Shown piece by piece: positions 26,022 to 38,644 of a DNA stretch of 64,000 bases. Numbering within the stretch: the first letter of the stretch is position 1; the number at the start of each line of letters is the position of its first letter. The stretch covers positions 1,952,167-2,016,166 of the forward strand of contig VJWN01000007.1 of the NCBI GenBank assembly GCA_007644065.1, in the 5' to 3' direction. The stretch comes from Margaritispora aquatica (taxonomy: Eukaryota > Ascomycota > Leotiomycetes > Helotiales > Discinellaceae). A program made the position numbers and the translations under genes. The notes under the pieces are model-generated. The model had not been told where the DNA came from. It did no database searches and saw only the letters and a list, made by a program, of their open reading frames with translations.

Positions 26022-26500
26022 AGATTTAGAATTACAAGATCTTTTCTCAATATAAACCAGATGGAATATAGGATTGGTTTGCGGAAATATCTCCCCTCTA
26101 TATGTATATTCAGCTTGACCGCATGACGCTCGAATGTACTCCCAATTCTTTAAAGTGGGTAAAGGAGTCTCGAGATTATTTTGAAATGTATTTTTTATTA
26201 TATTATCAGATTTAGAATCACAGGCTCTTTTCTTAATATAAAACTTGCGGAACAAAAGATGACTTTGCGGAAAGATCTGTCCTTCATACTGATATTCAGT
26301 TTAACAGCACGACACTCAAAAATACTCCCAAGCTCCTTGCTCAAGGCAAAGAAACTTGACCTTCTTTAATCGATTGCTACTATTACTGTATAAAATCTAG
26401 AACTACTAGCTTCTCACTTAATGTAAGTCATGTGGAACAAACGTTGACTGTGTGGAATGCAAATCGTCACTCGCGATTCGTTTTATCAGACGTTCTAAAG
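26022..26500. repeat. Three diverged direct repeats, period about 186 bp
   Basis: Copies begin near 26022, 26208 and 26394. The shared order of blocks is AGATTTAGAA..., CTTTTCT(C/T)AATATAA, GG(A/C)A..., TTTGCGGAAA, a CATATTCAG(C/T)TT-like block, then (A/G)TACTCCCAA. Copies 1 and 2 are the closest; copy 3 keeps mainly the left half. No open frame or transposase is seen, so this is a decayed tandem duplication of non-coding DNA or a remnant of an unidentified element. Confidence 0.7.
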
Positions 26501-27032
26501 ATGTTCCGTCTTGTAAAAGTTTCCTCAATACAATCTCTGAGGATAAATTGTCACATTCGAAGTCCTGTAATACCACGAGAAGTAGCGTGGTAGTGGCTGT
26601 TGTCTTGTCATCCATTTCTCAATAGAGAAAGACACATGCCACGGATAAAATATCTTGGAAGAGATAAAATCAAAGTGAACATGTACAAGTTAACCGAATC
26701 CAGATCACAATAAAAGTCAACTCTTCTTTACTCATAACAATCAATTTGGGAACAAAGCTCCTGGATGATCCCTCTCACCCCAGCTTTCTCTCTTGTGATC
26801 GATCAACCATCCGCCAGCCGAGAAAGGCCACCTTGCTCTGAACTTCGGCAACCTTAAATAAAGCCTTACCTCACCTCACCTCAGCAAAAGCCCGCCCAGC
26901 GACCACGTCCATCTCAACCAGCACCAGCATCTTTTCTTTCTTTCGCGACCACGAATTCGATCGACTCATCTGTACAGACTCCCCCGCAGCGATCGATTCA
27001 TTTGGGACAATTCCAGCAGGTCTGCGATTACA

Positions 27033-28206
<1,174 letters not shown>

Positions 28207-29614
28207 ATATCCTTCTAGCTGAACTTGGAAGAGGGAGAGGGAGGTCCGAGAGAAGGAGCGCGGATCGAGAGCGGATGGAGTTTAGGAAAATAGCAGAGGA
28301 TGAAGACGATGAAAAAGGGAGGGGCCCTGCATTGGGCGGAGTTTTATCTTTGAGCAATGGGCTTATGGGCTTGGAACGTTAATGTTCATGTTCATGCCAT
28401 TTCATGTTCCAACTGGCGAGAACTGGGAAGTGATCTGGCCTAGTCTGGTAGGGGCGAAACGAACTTCCATAGAGCATAGCAGCAAAGCAGCAGATCAGTC
28501 ACGAAATGTACATCTTCACATATCGAGTCCCTGTGTTTTTACTTGAAATTGTTTGTGAGAGATGGAGTGAGGGCTGGAGCTAATAAAGTGGGACTGTGGG
28601 GTAGTTTGATAGTTCTGGTACGAGGTAAAGTTTGATTCAGGTCGGATCTGGATTTGGACTTGTTAATCCTATCCTGTTCGAGCAAGTCACCATTCACCAT
28701 GTGGATATCACTCTAACAAACATCCTCTGCATGAGACTCATTCCACTCACCTTCCTACCTCATAAAAGCTTTATTGATTTAATTGTGCGAGATATATGGG
28801 GTGGGGTAGCAGTGATGACTTTTTTTATGTTTCACATTTGTGAACCTAAAGACATTGATTGTGAGTGTGCATTCACTATGTATCTAATGCTTGAAGTGAC
28901 AATCGAACTTCACTTTGGCATCAAACCTGTTTTAACAAAGAAGCTGTCCATATGCACACATGTACTTTCGGCTAAATACACAACTACTACTACAACTATA
29001 CCTTTATCAAGGCAAAGTATTCTGTTGCCAGCGCCAGCTACAAAATGCTAACTTTGACGTACAAACCCCATCTCTGAAAACACTACGCCTTGAGTTACCA
29101 AGAGCTAAGATCTTACGACTATATTCCCGCCTCTAGCCAAGGAATTCATGCCAACTTTCCTCTCCGCTGGTATTATACCTCCCTTGATGTATCTCCTGTG
29201 TCGAATAGCTCGGAGTTAACCGTAATCTTGTCATGCGGGAGCTTTTCAGCCACTGCCGCGATTCTCGGTTGCCTTGCACCCACTTTGAAATCCCCAGTTT
29301 TGTCTCCGGATTGCTTCTGCACACTGGCCAAGGTCGGGTATCTAGCACGTGAGAACTCAAAGCCGGTGCGCCGATGCTGCTTTTCAACATATTGCCATGA
29401 GGTGACATTTGAGGAATTGGTGCCTGGAACCTGAATTGACTTCCATGATAATATGTTGATTGCTGTGCTCGAGTTCATGGTAAGCACATGTTCACTAGCA
29501 TATCTCTACCGTCCGCATATGAATAATCCAGTTTGTTGACCAGTCAAATTACCTTAATTATCACTGGAATAAGTTCTGAACCGAACTTGTGATGTCGCAA
29601 GAGTTTCTTTGCAA
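28207..29614. other. Intergenic region, no supported gene
   Basis: Between the 3' ends of the Surf4 gene and the convergent Zn2Cys6 regulator. A 104-codon minus-strand frame (29173-29487) has fairly protein-like composition but no recognised family; it could be a gene fragment. Confidence 0.4.
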
Positions 29615-31206
29615 TCATGGAATAACAAGATTGTCGATAGAAATTTTGGCCATCTGGAGGATTTGCATGCAAGCATATGGAGGACCATGATTTGGGTTTG
29701 GACCATGAGTTTCTCCAGCACAAAGCCTGCCGTTTTCCATAGTCGTGAAGTGCACACCAGAGGTTTTCCATACATCAAGGAGTGCATGACGCGCGACTTG
29801 TCGCTGCTCCATTTCTGTGACCAGATCTTTCAGGCCCTTATGCTTAAAACCGTGCTGTTCATGGCCATATATATCGACCCTTAGCATCGCTCTTACAGTA
29901 TGTCGCCACTATGGAAACGTTAGCTTATCCGCTTTCAAAATTCTAGAACTAATGCAGTAAAGATAGGCGAAGAGTGTAATCTTCTTCATAAGTCACTATC
30001 TCTTAAGGGATATTGCCTTATAGCAGACTTCAGAAAGAATTATGAAGAACTGCTTACTTGCTGAGCGGGCATCTCAATGTCATTGAAAAACATTTCCTTC
30101 TCGAGACATTTTATTGCAGCCTCAGCATCCTCTTGTCTCCCACACATACCACCATATTCATTGAACCGAAATGTCTTCGTTTGCCCACTAGCTATAGCGC
30201 TCTCAGTCTCATCATCAATCATTTTTAGTAGCCTGTGATATCCATTGGCAATGATTGGAAGAATCGTGCCGAGAAGCATCGTATTCTGAAAAGACTCGAT
30301 AGGTGGTTGTGGACTCTCCAATACAACTGACCCGCATGTTGGGCACCATATGCTTTGAGCTGCAGTGGCGGCAGCGCCGCGAATAGCTCTCAAAGCAGGA
30401 ACGATTTCATTTGGAAACGTTTGCAATGATGCGAGAGCCAGGTACATTCCGGCAAGACACCCACATGGTCCAGTCTGGGTAGCTTGGGGACTTGGGTGTT
30501 CGCTTCCTGAAGCTGACATGTTGGAGTCTGCCGCCGACATCGTCTGAGTATCTGAAAGATTAGGCATATCAAGAAGCTCCATTCCAAAATCAATGTCTCC
30601 ATAGTTGATGGGCGGTCCTGCGACAACCTGCCTGTCCCCAAAGTGCCACATCTCCCTTCCGTCTTCTAGTATTGAGGACCGTCCATCTTTTGCAGGTAAA
30701 GGAGGCAGGCCAAGTGGATTGTCTGTGTAGTATGGTTCGCAAACAGTTGGATCGCCATAGACACTGAATTCTTCCGCAAACTTTGGCACATCTCCTACGT
30801 TGTTTGGCACCTCGACTGGTTCCTCTCTTGTGGTCTCAATAAATTGGCGCTTTCTCGGTCTACCCATGGGCTTTTGCTCAGAGTAATGACATGATATATT
30901 CTCTCGCTTGCAGCGCTCGCAGCCAGCCGGATCTTTTGAACATGCAAGCTTCCGGGTTCCTGGTCTGATCAGTAATTGATGACTTTGCTTTGACTAGGCA
31001 GTCAACCTACGGCACTCATCACAACTTCGGTGTTTTGGTTTTGCCGCTGGCACAACCTCTGCGGTTGACATTTCGAGTGTTGAGCCACAAGCTTTGGGGT
31101 CAAGATTTAGAGAAATCAAGAAATTGTTGAAAGTAGCCATAGGCTTAACAGTACAGATGCTTCGTCCAAGAGTTGGAGGGGGAAATGCGACACCAACATC
31201 AGCCAT
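29615..31206 (-). CDS. Zn2Cys6 fungal transcription factor, AflR-like
   Basis: Fungus-specific DNA-binding regulator of the type often found near specialised-metabolite genes. Three exons (31011-31206, 30058-30959, 29615-29908) give 463 aa. The first join rebuilds the binuclear zinc cluster CDECRTRKLAC...CERCKRENISC with all six Cys (residues 62, 65, 72, 79, 82, 89). The second intron (149 nt, CAA|GTAAGC donor, GCTAAC branch, CATAG acceptor) links to an exon reading AMLRVDIYG...KGLKDLVTEMEQRQVARHALL, a C-terminal motif I associate with this class; without the splice the protein would stop at VSSSS. A Cys-bearing helical region (CGCLAGMYLALASLQ) occupies the middle. Targets cannot be read from sequence. 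It lies ~21 kb from the FAS genes with housekeeping genes between. Confidence 0.88.
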
Positions 31207-31346
31207 TCTATCGTCTGGTGGGTGATCTTCGGCTAAACAGAGACAGACGCTAAGATAAGGCTTATCGTGGGGTTGGAAAACCTTCAGCCATGAAAAAAGT
31301 TGTAGATTTATTTCAATCCCGCATTCACAGCTTGAAATTGCCCAAT

Positions 31347-33739
31347 ATGGCGCCCACGACTACAAGCAGAAAGCGTAAAGCTGTCACCGTTGATCTTCCA
31401 GAACACTCAGACGTGGAATCCGAGGCCGAGTTTGGAGATGGACTGCTAGAAGGCATCCTGTCGCAAAGCGAGGACGAGAATAGTGGTGAAGAGGGAGACA
31501 GTGAAGAGGACGAAGAGGAAGATGATGAGGATCTGGAGGAGCTTGAGGCTCTTGACAGCGATGAGATACCAGAAGAGGATATGGAAATTGATTTGGATGG
31601 ATCCGTCGACGGTGCTCCAATAAGCAATGGCGCAAAGGATATTGCACGGAAAATAGCTGAAGGCTCCAATCCACTGGAGGAGGACGAAGACAAACCCAAT
31701 TACACAGTCGTTACAGACGCCAATGGAGGTGAAAGATATGTCTACGAGGAAATCAACCCAGTTTATGATTCGGACGACTCGGACGCGCCCGCGGCTGCAA
31801 ATACGATAGGCAATATTCCTTTGACTTTCTACGATTCGTATCCCCACATTGGATATGATATTAATGGAAAGAAGATTATGCGTCCAGCTAAGGGTGAGGC
31901 TCTTGATGCATTGCTGGATAGTATAGATATCCCGAAGGGATGGACAGGTCTCACGGATCCAGCTACGGGCAAGCCATTGAGCCTGAGCCAGGATGAGCTG
32001 GAAATTTTGCGAAGAATTCAGACCAACGAACTGCCAGAGGAGGGCTATGACCCATACCCTGTGAGTTTATTTATTTGCCAGGCAGATATATTCATTACTA
32101 ACTGCGTTAGGCTACTGTTGAGTATTTCAGTGGAATTCTGGAGACTATGCCTCTCAGTTCAGCGCCAGAACCAAAACGACGATTTTTGCCATCCAAGCAT
32201 GAGGCGAAGAGGGTAATGAAGATTGTTCGTGCTATTCGGGAGGGGAGAATTATGCCATACAAGCCTCCCGAGGAACGTGAGCAAGAAGAGGACGAAGAGG
32301 TTCACTATGACATTTGGCAAGATGAGCAAGCTCGTCCTGATCATATCATGAATATTGCTGCGCCGAAGGCACCCCCACCAGGATATGATCTCAGTTACAA
32401 CCCCCCACCAGAGTATCTTCCATCTAAAGCCGAAAAACAATCATGGGAATCGACGGATCCAGAGGATAGAGAAAAGGAATACTTACCTACAGGATATGAT
32501 TCTCTTAGGAAAGTTCCAGGTTACGAGAAGTTTATCAAAGAAAGATTCGAACGTTCGCTGGATCTTTACTTGGCTCCAAGGGTACGAAAGAATCGACTTA
32601 ATATCGACCCTGCTTCTTTACTGCCAAAGCTGCCGAGACCAGAGGAACTCAAGCCTTTCCCCACTGTCACTGCAACGCTATTCCGTGGTCACGATGGTAG
32701 AGTTCGAAGCTCAGCCGTTGACCCATCTGGAATATGGCTTGCAACTGGAGGAGATGATGGTACAGTGAGGGTCTGGGAGCTTCTGACCGCTAGACAGGTC
32801 TGGAGTGCGAAGATTAGTGACGAGGATGCAGTTGATACTGTAAGATGGCGACCGGGAAGAGATGCTGTCATTTTGTCTGCAGCAGCTGGCGAGCATATCT
32901 TCCTGATTGTGCCATTAGTCGTTGATCCCGAGACTGAAGTTGCAAGTAAGGAATTGCTTGATGCTGGTTTTGGTTATGCAAAGAATGCAACACAAGCCCT
33001 CACAGCAAATGGGGAGAGAAAAGCTCCAGTTGCATCGTGGACTCGTCCTGGCTCTCGACTTGAGGATGAGGGCGTGTTGATTAAGATCACCGTCCGAACT
33101 ACAGTCAAAGTCATCACATGGCACAGGAGAGGCGACTTCTTTTCAACGGTTTCTCCAACGGCTCAGAAGAGTGCCGTTGCAATTCACACGCTCTCAAAAC
33201 ATCTCACACAAATTCCTTTCAGACGATTACCTGGTATTCCACAAACCGTGCAGTTCCATCCATCGCGACCTCTGTTCTTCGTGGCCACTCAACGCACAAT
33301 CCGTAGCTACGATCTTCAAAAGCAAGAATTGGTCAAGATCATCCAACCTGGAGCTCGGTACATCTCCTCCTTCGACATCCATCCAGGAGGTGACAATCTT
33401 ATTGTCGGATCCTACGATCGTCGTCTGCTTTGGCATGATCTCGACCTTTCTACTCGTCCCTACAAGACCCTCCGCTTCCACAGCAAAGCTATCCGAGCAG
33501 TCAAGTATCACAAGGGCGGCTTCCCACTTTTTGCAGACGCTTCAGATGATGGCAGTTTGCAGATTTTCCATGGCAAGGTGGTGAGCGATTTGATGGAGAA
33601 TGCGACCATTGTGCCGGTAAAGGTACTGAAGGGACACAAGGTGAAGAGTAATTTGGGTGTTATGGACGTGGACTGGCATCCTAGGGAGCCATGGTGTGTT
33701 AGTGCTGGTGCAGATGGGACGTGTCGTTTGTGGATGTGA
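31347..33739 (+). CDS. ERB1: Ribosome biogenesis protein ERB1 (BOP1)
   Basis: Nucleolar 60S assembly factor of the Nop7-Erb1-Ytm1 (PeBoW) complex. Exons 31347-32060 and 32111-33739 join across a 50-nt intron into ...[21 protein letters not shown]..., for 780 aa. The start is taken at [11 protein letters not shown]; an in-frame ATG at 31290 would add 19 residues. A basic then very acidic N-terminus precedes the BOP1NT domain ([32 protein letters not shown], then PYKPPEE and [16 protein letters not shown]). WD40 repeats begin near residue 430 ([17 protein letters not shown]) and run to the C-terminal TCRLWM. It starts 140 bp from the divergent regulator gene. Confidence 0.97.
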
Positions 33740-34417
33740 GGGGGAATGATATCACTTGGTTTTTATTGCTTGTTGTTGCTTGGACATAGCATCGGCGTTT
33801 CTGGCTCGTCAAAACTAGGTGTCGGTGGGTTGTGTGTGTATATGAAGTGGTACAAATTATAAACTACTGCCTTGTCTTGTGTCACTTGATTGATATATTG
33901 TGACCAATAATGAATCCAAAGAGATGTCAAGTAAGAAGATATTTTCCCAGTTGGTTGAATTGCTCTAGTTGTACAAATTACCACGTATATCCAATACAAG
34001 TAAGTACATGGACATAGCTCTTGAAATGCAGATGGTTGTTTCTATGCTCCTCTTTCTCATCAAGCGTACCAATCTCCCAAGGCTGAAAGGAGGTAAAGAG
34101 GGGTAATTACCCGAACATCGTGTAGTGCAACGATTATCTGTGCAATATCTTCTTCTTTGCATTTCCTCCCACTCTCAGACTTCTGATTCATTAATCGTGG
34201 TAAAGTAAGTACAATCGCGTCAAGACACTAGAGCTACTATAACTACAATTTCTATAACGAATTACGCAACAAAGGCAAGCACTCCCCGAGCTTTCCCTAC
34301 TTACATCATTGCTTCTTGACATCATTCTGTTTCGTCTCCATTCTCCTTATTTCATTACTTTACTCCCTTCAGAACAACAGACTAGACTGATTCACGCCGA
34401 AAGCTAACACAAGGAAG
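33740..34417. other. Intergenic region, nothing recognised
   Basis: 3' flank of ERB1 and promoter of the DUF3237 gene. No repeat or gene recognised. Confidence 0.5.
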
Positions 34418-35152
34418 ATGGAGGGATTCGCCAAATTGATCCCAGCCTTCGAGGCACATGTCAGTCAACCCTCTCCTTGCTTACATTCCCTTCAAAAGAC
34501 CACACATCTGACATCGCCAGATCGCAATCGACCCTCCCTTCTCAGTGGGCGACGTCTCATCCTCAGGTCCACTAGTCATGGTGCCCTTTGTCCAGAATTG
34601 CTCGCACCTCCGTTCTCTGCCCGACTACCCTATTAAGCTTAATGGTGTCTTCCTACATGGTAGCGATTTCATGTAACTACCCTTTTCACTTCTCATTCTC
34701 TCCTATAGTTGACATATAAGATCAAGTGAGTACTGACCAGTCCGCCTCCAGCCGCGCAGATGCAGACGGCAAGCATGTCCGCCTAGATGTCAAGAGCGTC
34801 GTAAAAGACGAAGGCACGGGTGCCGTGATCGCGTTCAAGTACTCGGGTATCATCGAGATGGTTGAGGGTCCTGCTGCTGTGTTGGGTGGAAAGCCGACTG
34901 CGAAGACGACGGAGTTCGGCGATGTTTGTGAGTACCTAGATCCTGAGTGCTAATGGCTATAGGGATTTGTGTGATAGTTAGACGAGTTGCTGACGAGTTG
35001 AACTGGGAATAGTCACGCATGTCTTGTTTGAGACTGGCGATGCATCGTTGAAAGAGTTGGAATCGAAGGTGTTTGTCGGTAGTGGACGGTTCATCCTTGA
35101 GGCTGGAAAGCCGGTCATTGTTGAGTACAAGATCAGTGAGGTTGCTTTGTGA
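34418..35152 (+). CDS. DUF3237-family protein
   Basis: Small single-domain protein of a beta-barrel-like family with no settled function, common in fungi and bacteria. Four exons (34418-34459, 34521-34672, 34752-34927, 35013-35152) give 169 aa. The acceptor at 34751 was chosen because it gives HGSDFIRADADGKHVRLDVK, the family core; two upstream AGs break the frame. The C-terminal half (LFETGDASLKELESKVFVGSGRF...VEYKISEV) also fits. The first donor is GTCAGT, somewhat unusual. The neighbours do not suggest a role. Confidence 0.88.
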
Positions 35153-36363
35153 GTCTATATTATACGAAGAAGAAAAAGACGGGCAGAGCTCTTAGGCGAG
35201 AAGAACCCCTAAGCAATGACAGGTTAAACTAGGCAGAGGCTGAAGTATCAAAATTTACCTGATATCTCCCCAGTCCTCTACTAGGCTATCTTTATACATC
35301 CTGTGATTATTGGATATCCAATTCAAAATAGAGGTCTCTGTCAACATGTGAGGTGTGTGAAAAGGTTAACGGACGGGGGTTGGTAATCGCTCACATCTGG
35401 CATGTAGGCTGCTACCAACCCTCAGGGTTTTGTAGAACACCTGTCTATCCCTTGGCAGGCGTTTTGAGTTCGTTTATTCCCCTCCATCACATTCGTTTTG
35501 CTGATCTTTCTTTTACTATTTTAGGTATCTTTCTTCTTCCTTAATTCTTCGTTGAATCGTCGGGCAAGCGCTGGCTTAAGCGAAAGAAGAAGTGATTGCA
35601 CGTCATATGGAGAGCAGTGTGAGCTTCCAGTATAAAGTTGACAAAATATATTGAGCCTATGTGAATTGTAAGCTGGAACCTGTAGGAAACCTCGAGTCAC
35701 CTTAACTCTGGCCAGCGAGAAAGAAGATCTCAAAAGACCAAGAGAGCGACGTTTTTTCTTTCTTCTGGGTTGAGACATTATTGGTGGAACCCTAGGAACT
35801 TGATGGGGTTGTGAAGAACAACTAGATACCCCTGGGACAAAGCTAAGAAAGCGTTGATATATTTCCAAGAGTCACTCTTGGAGGTAGGATCAGTATTTAT
35901 GAGAAATCTTCCTCGTGTGTGGCCTGGCCTTCGTATCTCATCCTATGCCTGCTGGAACAACCTTACCATGTTCCGTCGAGTTAATACGGGAAAAGAGTTT
36001 CAATAGTTTCAATCACATGCCTTTCCCACAAGAGTGTTTATTAATTTCATCGCTTCATATTCCATCCGACCTTTCTGCTAGTCTATGTGCTGCAGCAGAA
36101 CTGTTATCTCCCATCCGCAAATCAGAAAACGCCTTAAGGAGATACCCTCGCTCCACATGCAAGCTCAATATCATCATACCTATGCGTGGCAAAAAAACGA
36201 TCGTAACCTCCGATGAAAATCAGAAATGCCTAATAACAAACCCCTTCCCAAGTCCATGCCATCATCGAAAACCATAGCCTAGCTTTGTCTAAACCTCACG
36301 TTTCCGCGGCATCCCGATATGATCCAACGCCGTAAAGTTGCAGAGAACGAGCGAAGAACGCAA
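35153..36363. other. Intergenic region, no supported gene
   Basis: About 1.2 kb between convergent 3' ends. A 115-codon minus frame at 35521-35868 carries a basic PRRKKKRR run but no family signature, so it is not called. Confidence 0.4.
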
Positions 36364-38046
36364 TTAGTTGTTCGGAGTGCCTTGAGCTTGAGCCAGCTGC
36401 ATTAAACGTTCACCAGCACGGAGATTGGCACAAGCGTAAGCCTTAGATTCCTTAGGGAAGGTACCGGAAACAGCCCACAGGTCAATCAAAGGTTGCATAG
36501 GCTCCAGCTCGTGAGGCTTAAGCATATCGATCTCGGTAGCGGTCAGGATGAAGTGGCTGAAGCAACTATTGAGAGCCTTCTCGATGTTCAAATGGTAGAA
36601 TGGCTCGACGAAGTGGGCCCAGTACAAGTGAGAATAGACCCGGAACATCTGACGAAAGATGGTCTGGCAAACCTCAACAAACTCGGGTGGGAACCCACTG
36701 CTCTTTCCAACAAAATCGCCAGGACCAGCGAGTTGAGAGAGGGAGGCATTAAGAGAGGTTGGACCAGCTGGAATAGGGGTGTTGGAGCCTGGGGTATTGA
36801 GTCCACCGGAAGCGAAACCTGCACTGTTGGCCTCGGGAGAAGCATTGTTGAAGGCAAACGAGACACCATTGGGATCGGTAGGAAAGATGTTGGTATTGTC
36901 AATCTTGCCTGAAATCCAGCGTTGCATAAGGGAGATGTACTCGTGAGCTGGGACTTCTGTTGGTTCCTTGCGAGCATTCAACCACGTGAATGAATGATTG
37001 CTATAAAAATATGAGTTAGGATCTTGAAAAGAATCTTAGAATACTGACGCGCCAGCAGACATCCGTGGACAGGTAGTAGAGTTGCAGATGGAGGTACCAT
37101 CCTCCTCCTTGTCATGAATGACCTTGACGAAGTTCCAAAGAATTCGGTAATGTTCAACGACTACAAAAGGTCAACACCGTAAATCAAAGAAACACAGGAG
37201 GACTTACCTTGATGTGCAATCCACTCTCCGTGCTCTACAGTCTTTGGTCGAGCAGACAAAGTCATGAAGTTTCCCTTGACAATGTGCTTAGCATAAGCCT
37301 CGTGCAGCCAGACAGGCTTTGGGCGTGGAAGATTGTAAGCAGCCAGCGGATCGTCTCGAGACAGGCTGCTGCTTGAATCGTTCATGGAAAGCGTAGAAGA
37401 GAGAGACGGTGAGTTTGTCAATGGAGGCATTCTGGGCGCCAGATTGACAGAAGAACCACTGCTCTGAGGCATGCCTATAGGTGAAGTTGGCGCAGGTCCA
37501 CCATTAGGTATTCCAGGGCTCTTCAGGCCTCCATTCTTACCACCACCTCTAAATCTACCGCTACTGCAAGGGGAAAACTGTTAGCAAGATTCGAAATCTT
37601 AGAGGTACAACCATATAACATAGAATAACAATACGTTGTTCCTAGCAACGTGACATACACTTCAGAAGAAGAAACGGGCAAGGACATGAGCTCTTGAAAA
37701 AGCTGCTCAAGAGCGTTGGCTTGAGCCTTTGTATCCATGGCTGACAATACAGCTATATCGTTGTGTGTGCTGTGTTGAAGATTGAGAATAACAAAATGCC
37801 TGAGCCTGAGCTTCGCTGTCGCCAAAAAAATATTGAAGCCATCGCAGCCTTAGGAAATTTGTCGCGACCTCAGGTATCGGCGACAGAACTGTCGCCGAGC
37901 CACTAGGCAAGACGCAGGACGACGACAACTTAAGGAGAGTATATCAAAGAACTTGACGTAGCGGAGAGCAAATAAAACGTGACAACCACACCGACGACGA
38001 AGACGTGAGTTTGAAATACATACATTCCTGAGAATAGATTTGACAT
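36364..38046 (-). CDS. MOB-family kinase activator (probably Mob2 type)
   Basis: MOB proteins bind and activate NDR/LATS kinases that control polarity and cytokinesis. Four exons (38024-38046, 37208-37563, 37049-37160, 36364-37000) give 375 aa. The 23-nt first exon (MSNLFSG) is separated by a 460-nt intron, long for this locus, from GRFRGGGKNGG. A Pro/Ser-rich N-terminus is followed by the MOB core: EWIAHQVVEHYRILW, a zinc-site segment (SICNSTTCPRMSAG) and NHSFTWLNARKE, then IFPTDP. An insertion of roughly 45 residues rich in N, S, G, T and P interrupts the core before FPPEFVEVCQTIFRQMFRVYSHLYWAHF, with the zinc His residues in YSHLYWAHF. The Mob2 assignment over Mob1 or phocein rests on the N-terminal extension and core wording, so it is tentative. 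Confidence 0.85.
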
Positions 38047-38644
38047 GTTGAGCAGCACAGAGCTAGTTAGACTAGCACAGAAGGGTAGGGACGCGAGTTG
38101 GCAAAGTGAGTTATCGCCAGGAAGAGTTATGTTGTCGTGGAGTGAACAACCAAATATTATATTGAGGTTGAGCTACAACTGGGGAAATAGGAGTTGTTTC
38201 AAAAGAGCTTAGCGGGGCAGTATACTGCCCTTTACCGCCTTTGTCACGGGATCATACCGCCATGTCACGGATAAAAGCTAATCCGATGGTAGATGCTTGA
38301 CAAGAAATTGACCAACTCGCAAGTCATTTGGATTGTATGCATAGTCATTCTTCTCCTCGTATCTGCTTCTACGTGGTATTGCATCAAGGAGGACAGGAGG
38401 AATTTGTAAGTTGAAGCCATTTTGCAATCAAGGACTCGCAGCTCATGTACATATAGCTACCTAACGCCTGATAATTCAGGAAACCCAGCACCAAGAAGAC
38501 GTGAACGCGTAGAAAAGGCTGAGAGACGCCGAAGAAGGCAGATAAATCGCCAACGCAACAGACTTATAATCAAATTAAGAGCAAAGCCCAAAATTGGTGG
38601 AAACGTCAGAACTTGAATTGCGATCTCTCATATCACCAGTTATC
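38047..38644. promoter_or_regulatory. Divergent promoter between the MOB gene and LEO1
   Basis: About 600 bp between two divergent starts. A near-palindromic pair of CCGCC/ATGTCACGG-like words occurs near 38230-38270 (TTTGTCACGGGATC and CATGTCACGGATAA). No factor can be assigned. Confidence 0.4.

Larger units (their letters stand above)
19289..27032. other. 7.7-kb gene-poor region with many simple repeats
   Basis: No open frame here has a recognisable domain, splice context or protein-like composition. The stretch is rich in micro- and minisatellites (listed separately) and becomes AT-rich towards 26 kb. It separates two genes that point away from each other (Ca2+-ATPase and Surf4), so both promoters lie at its ends. 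Long non-coding transcripts are possible but cannot be seen from sequence. Confidence 0.6.

Noticed and set aside
35521..35868. 115-codon frame with a basic PRRKKKRR run
   Set aside because: Only a short basic stretch supports it; it lies between two 3' ends and matches no known family.
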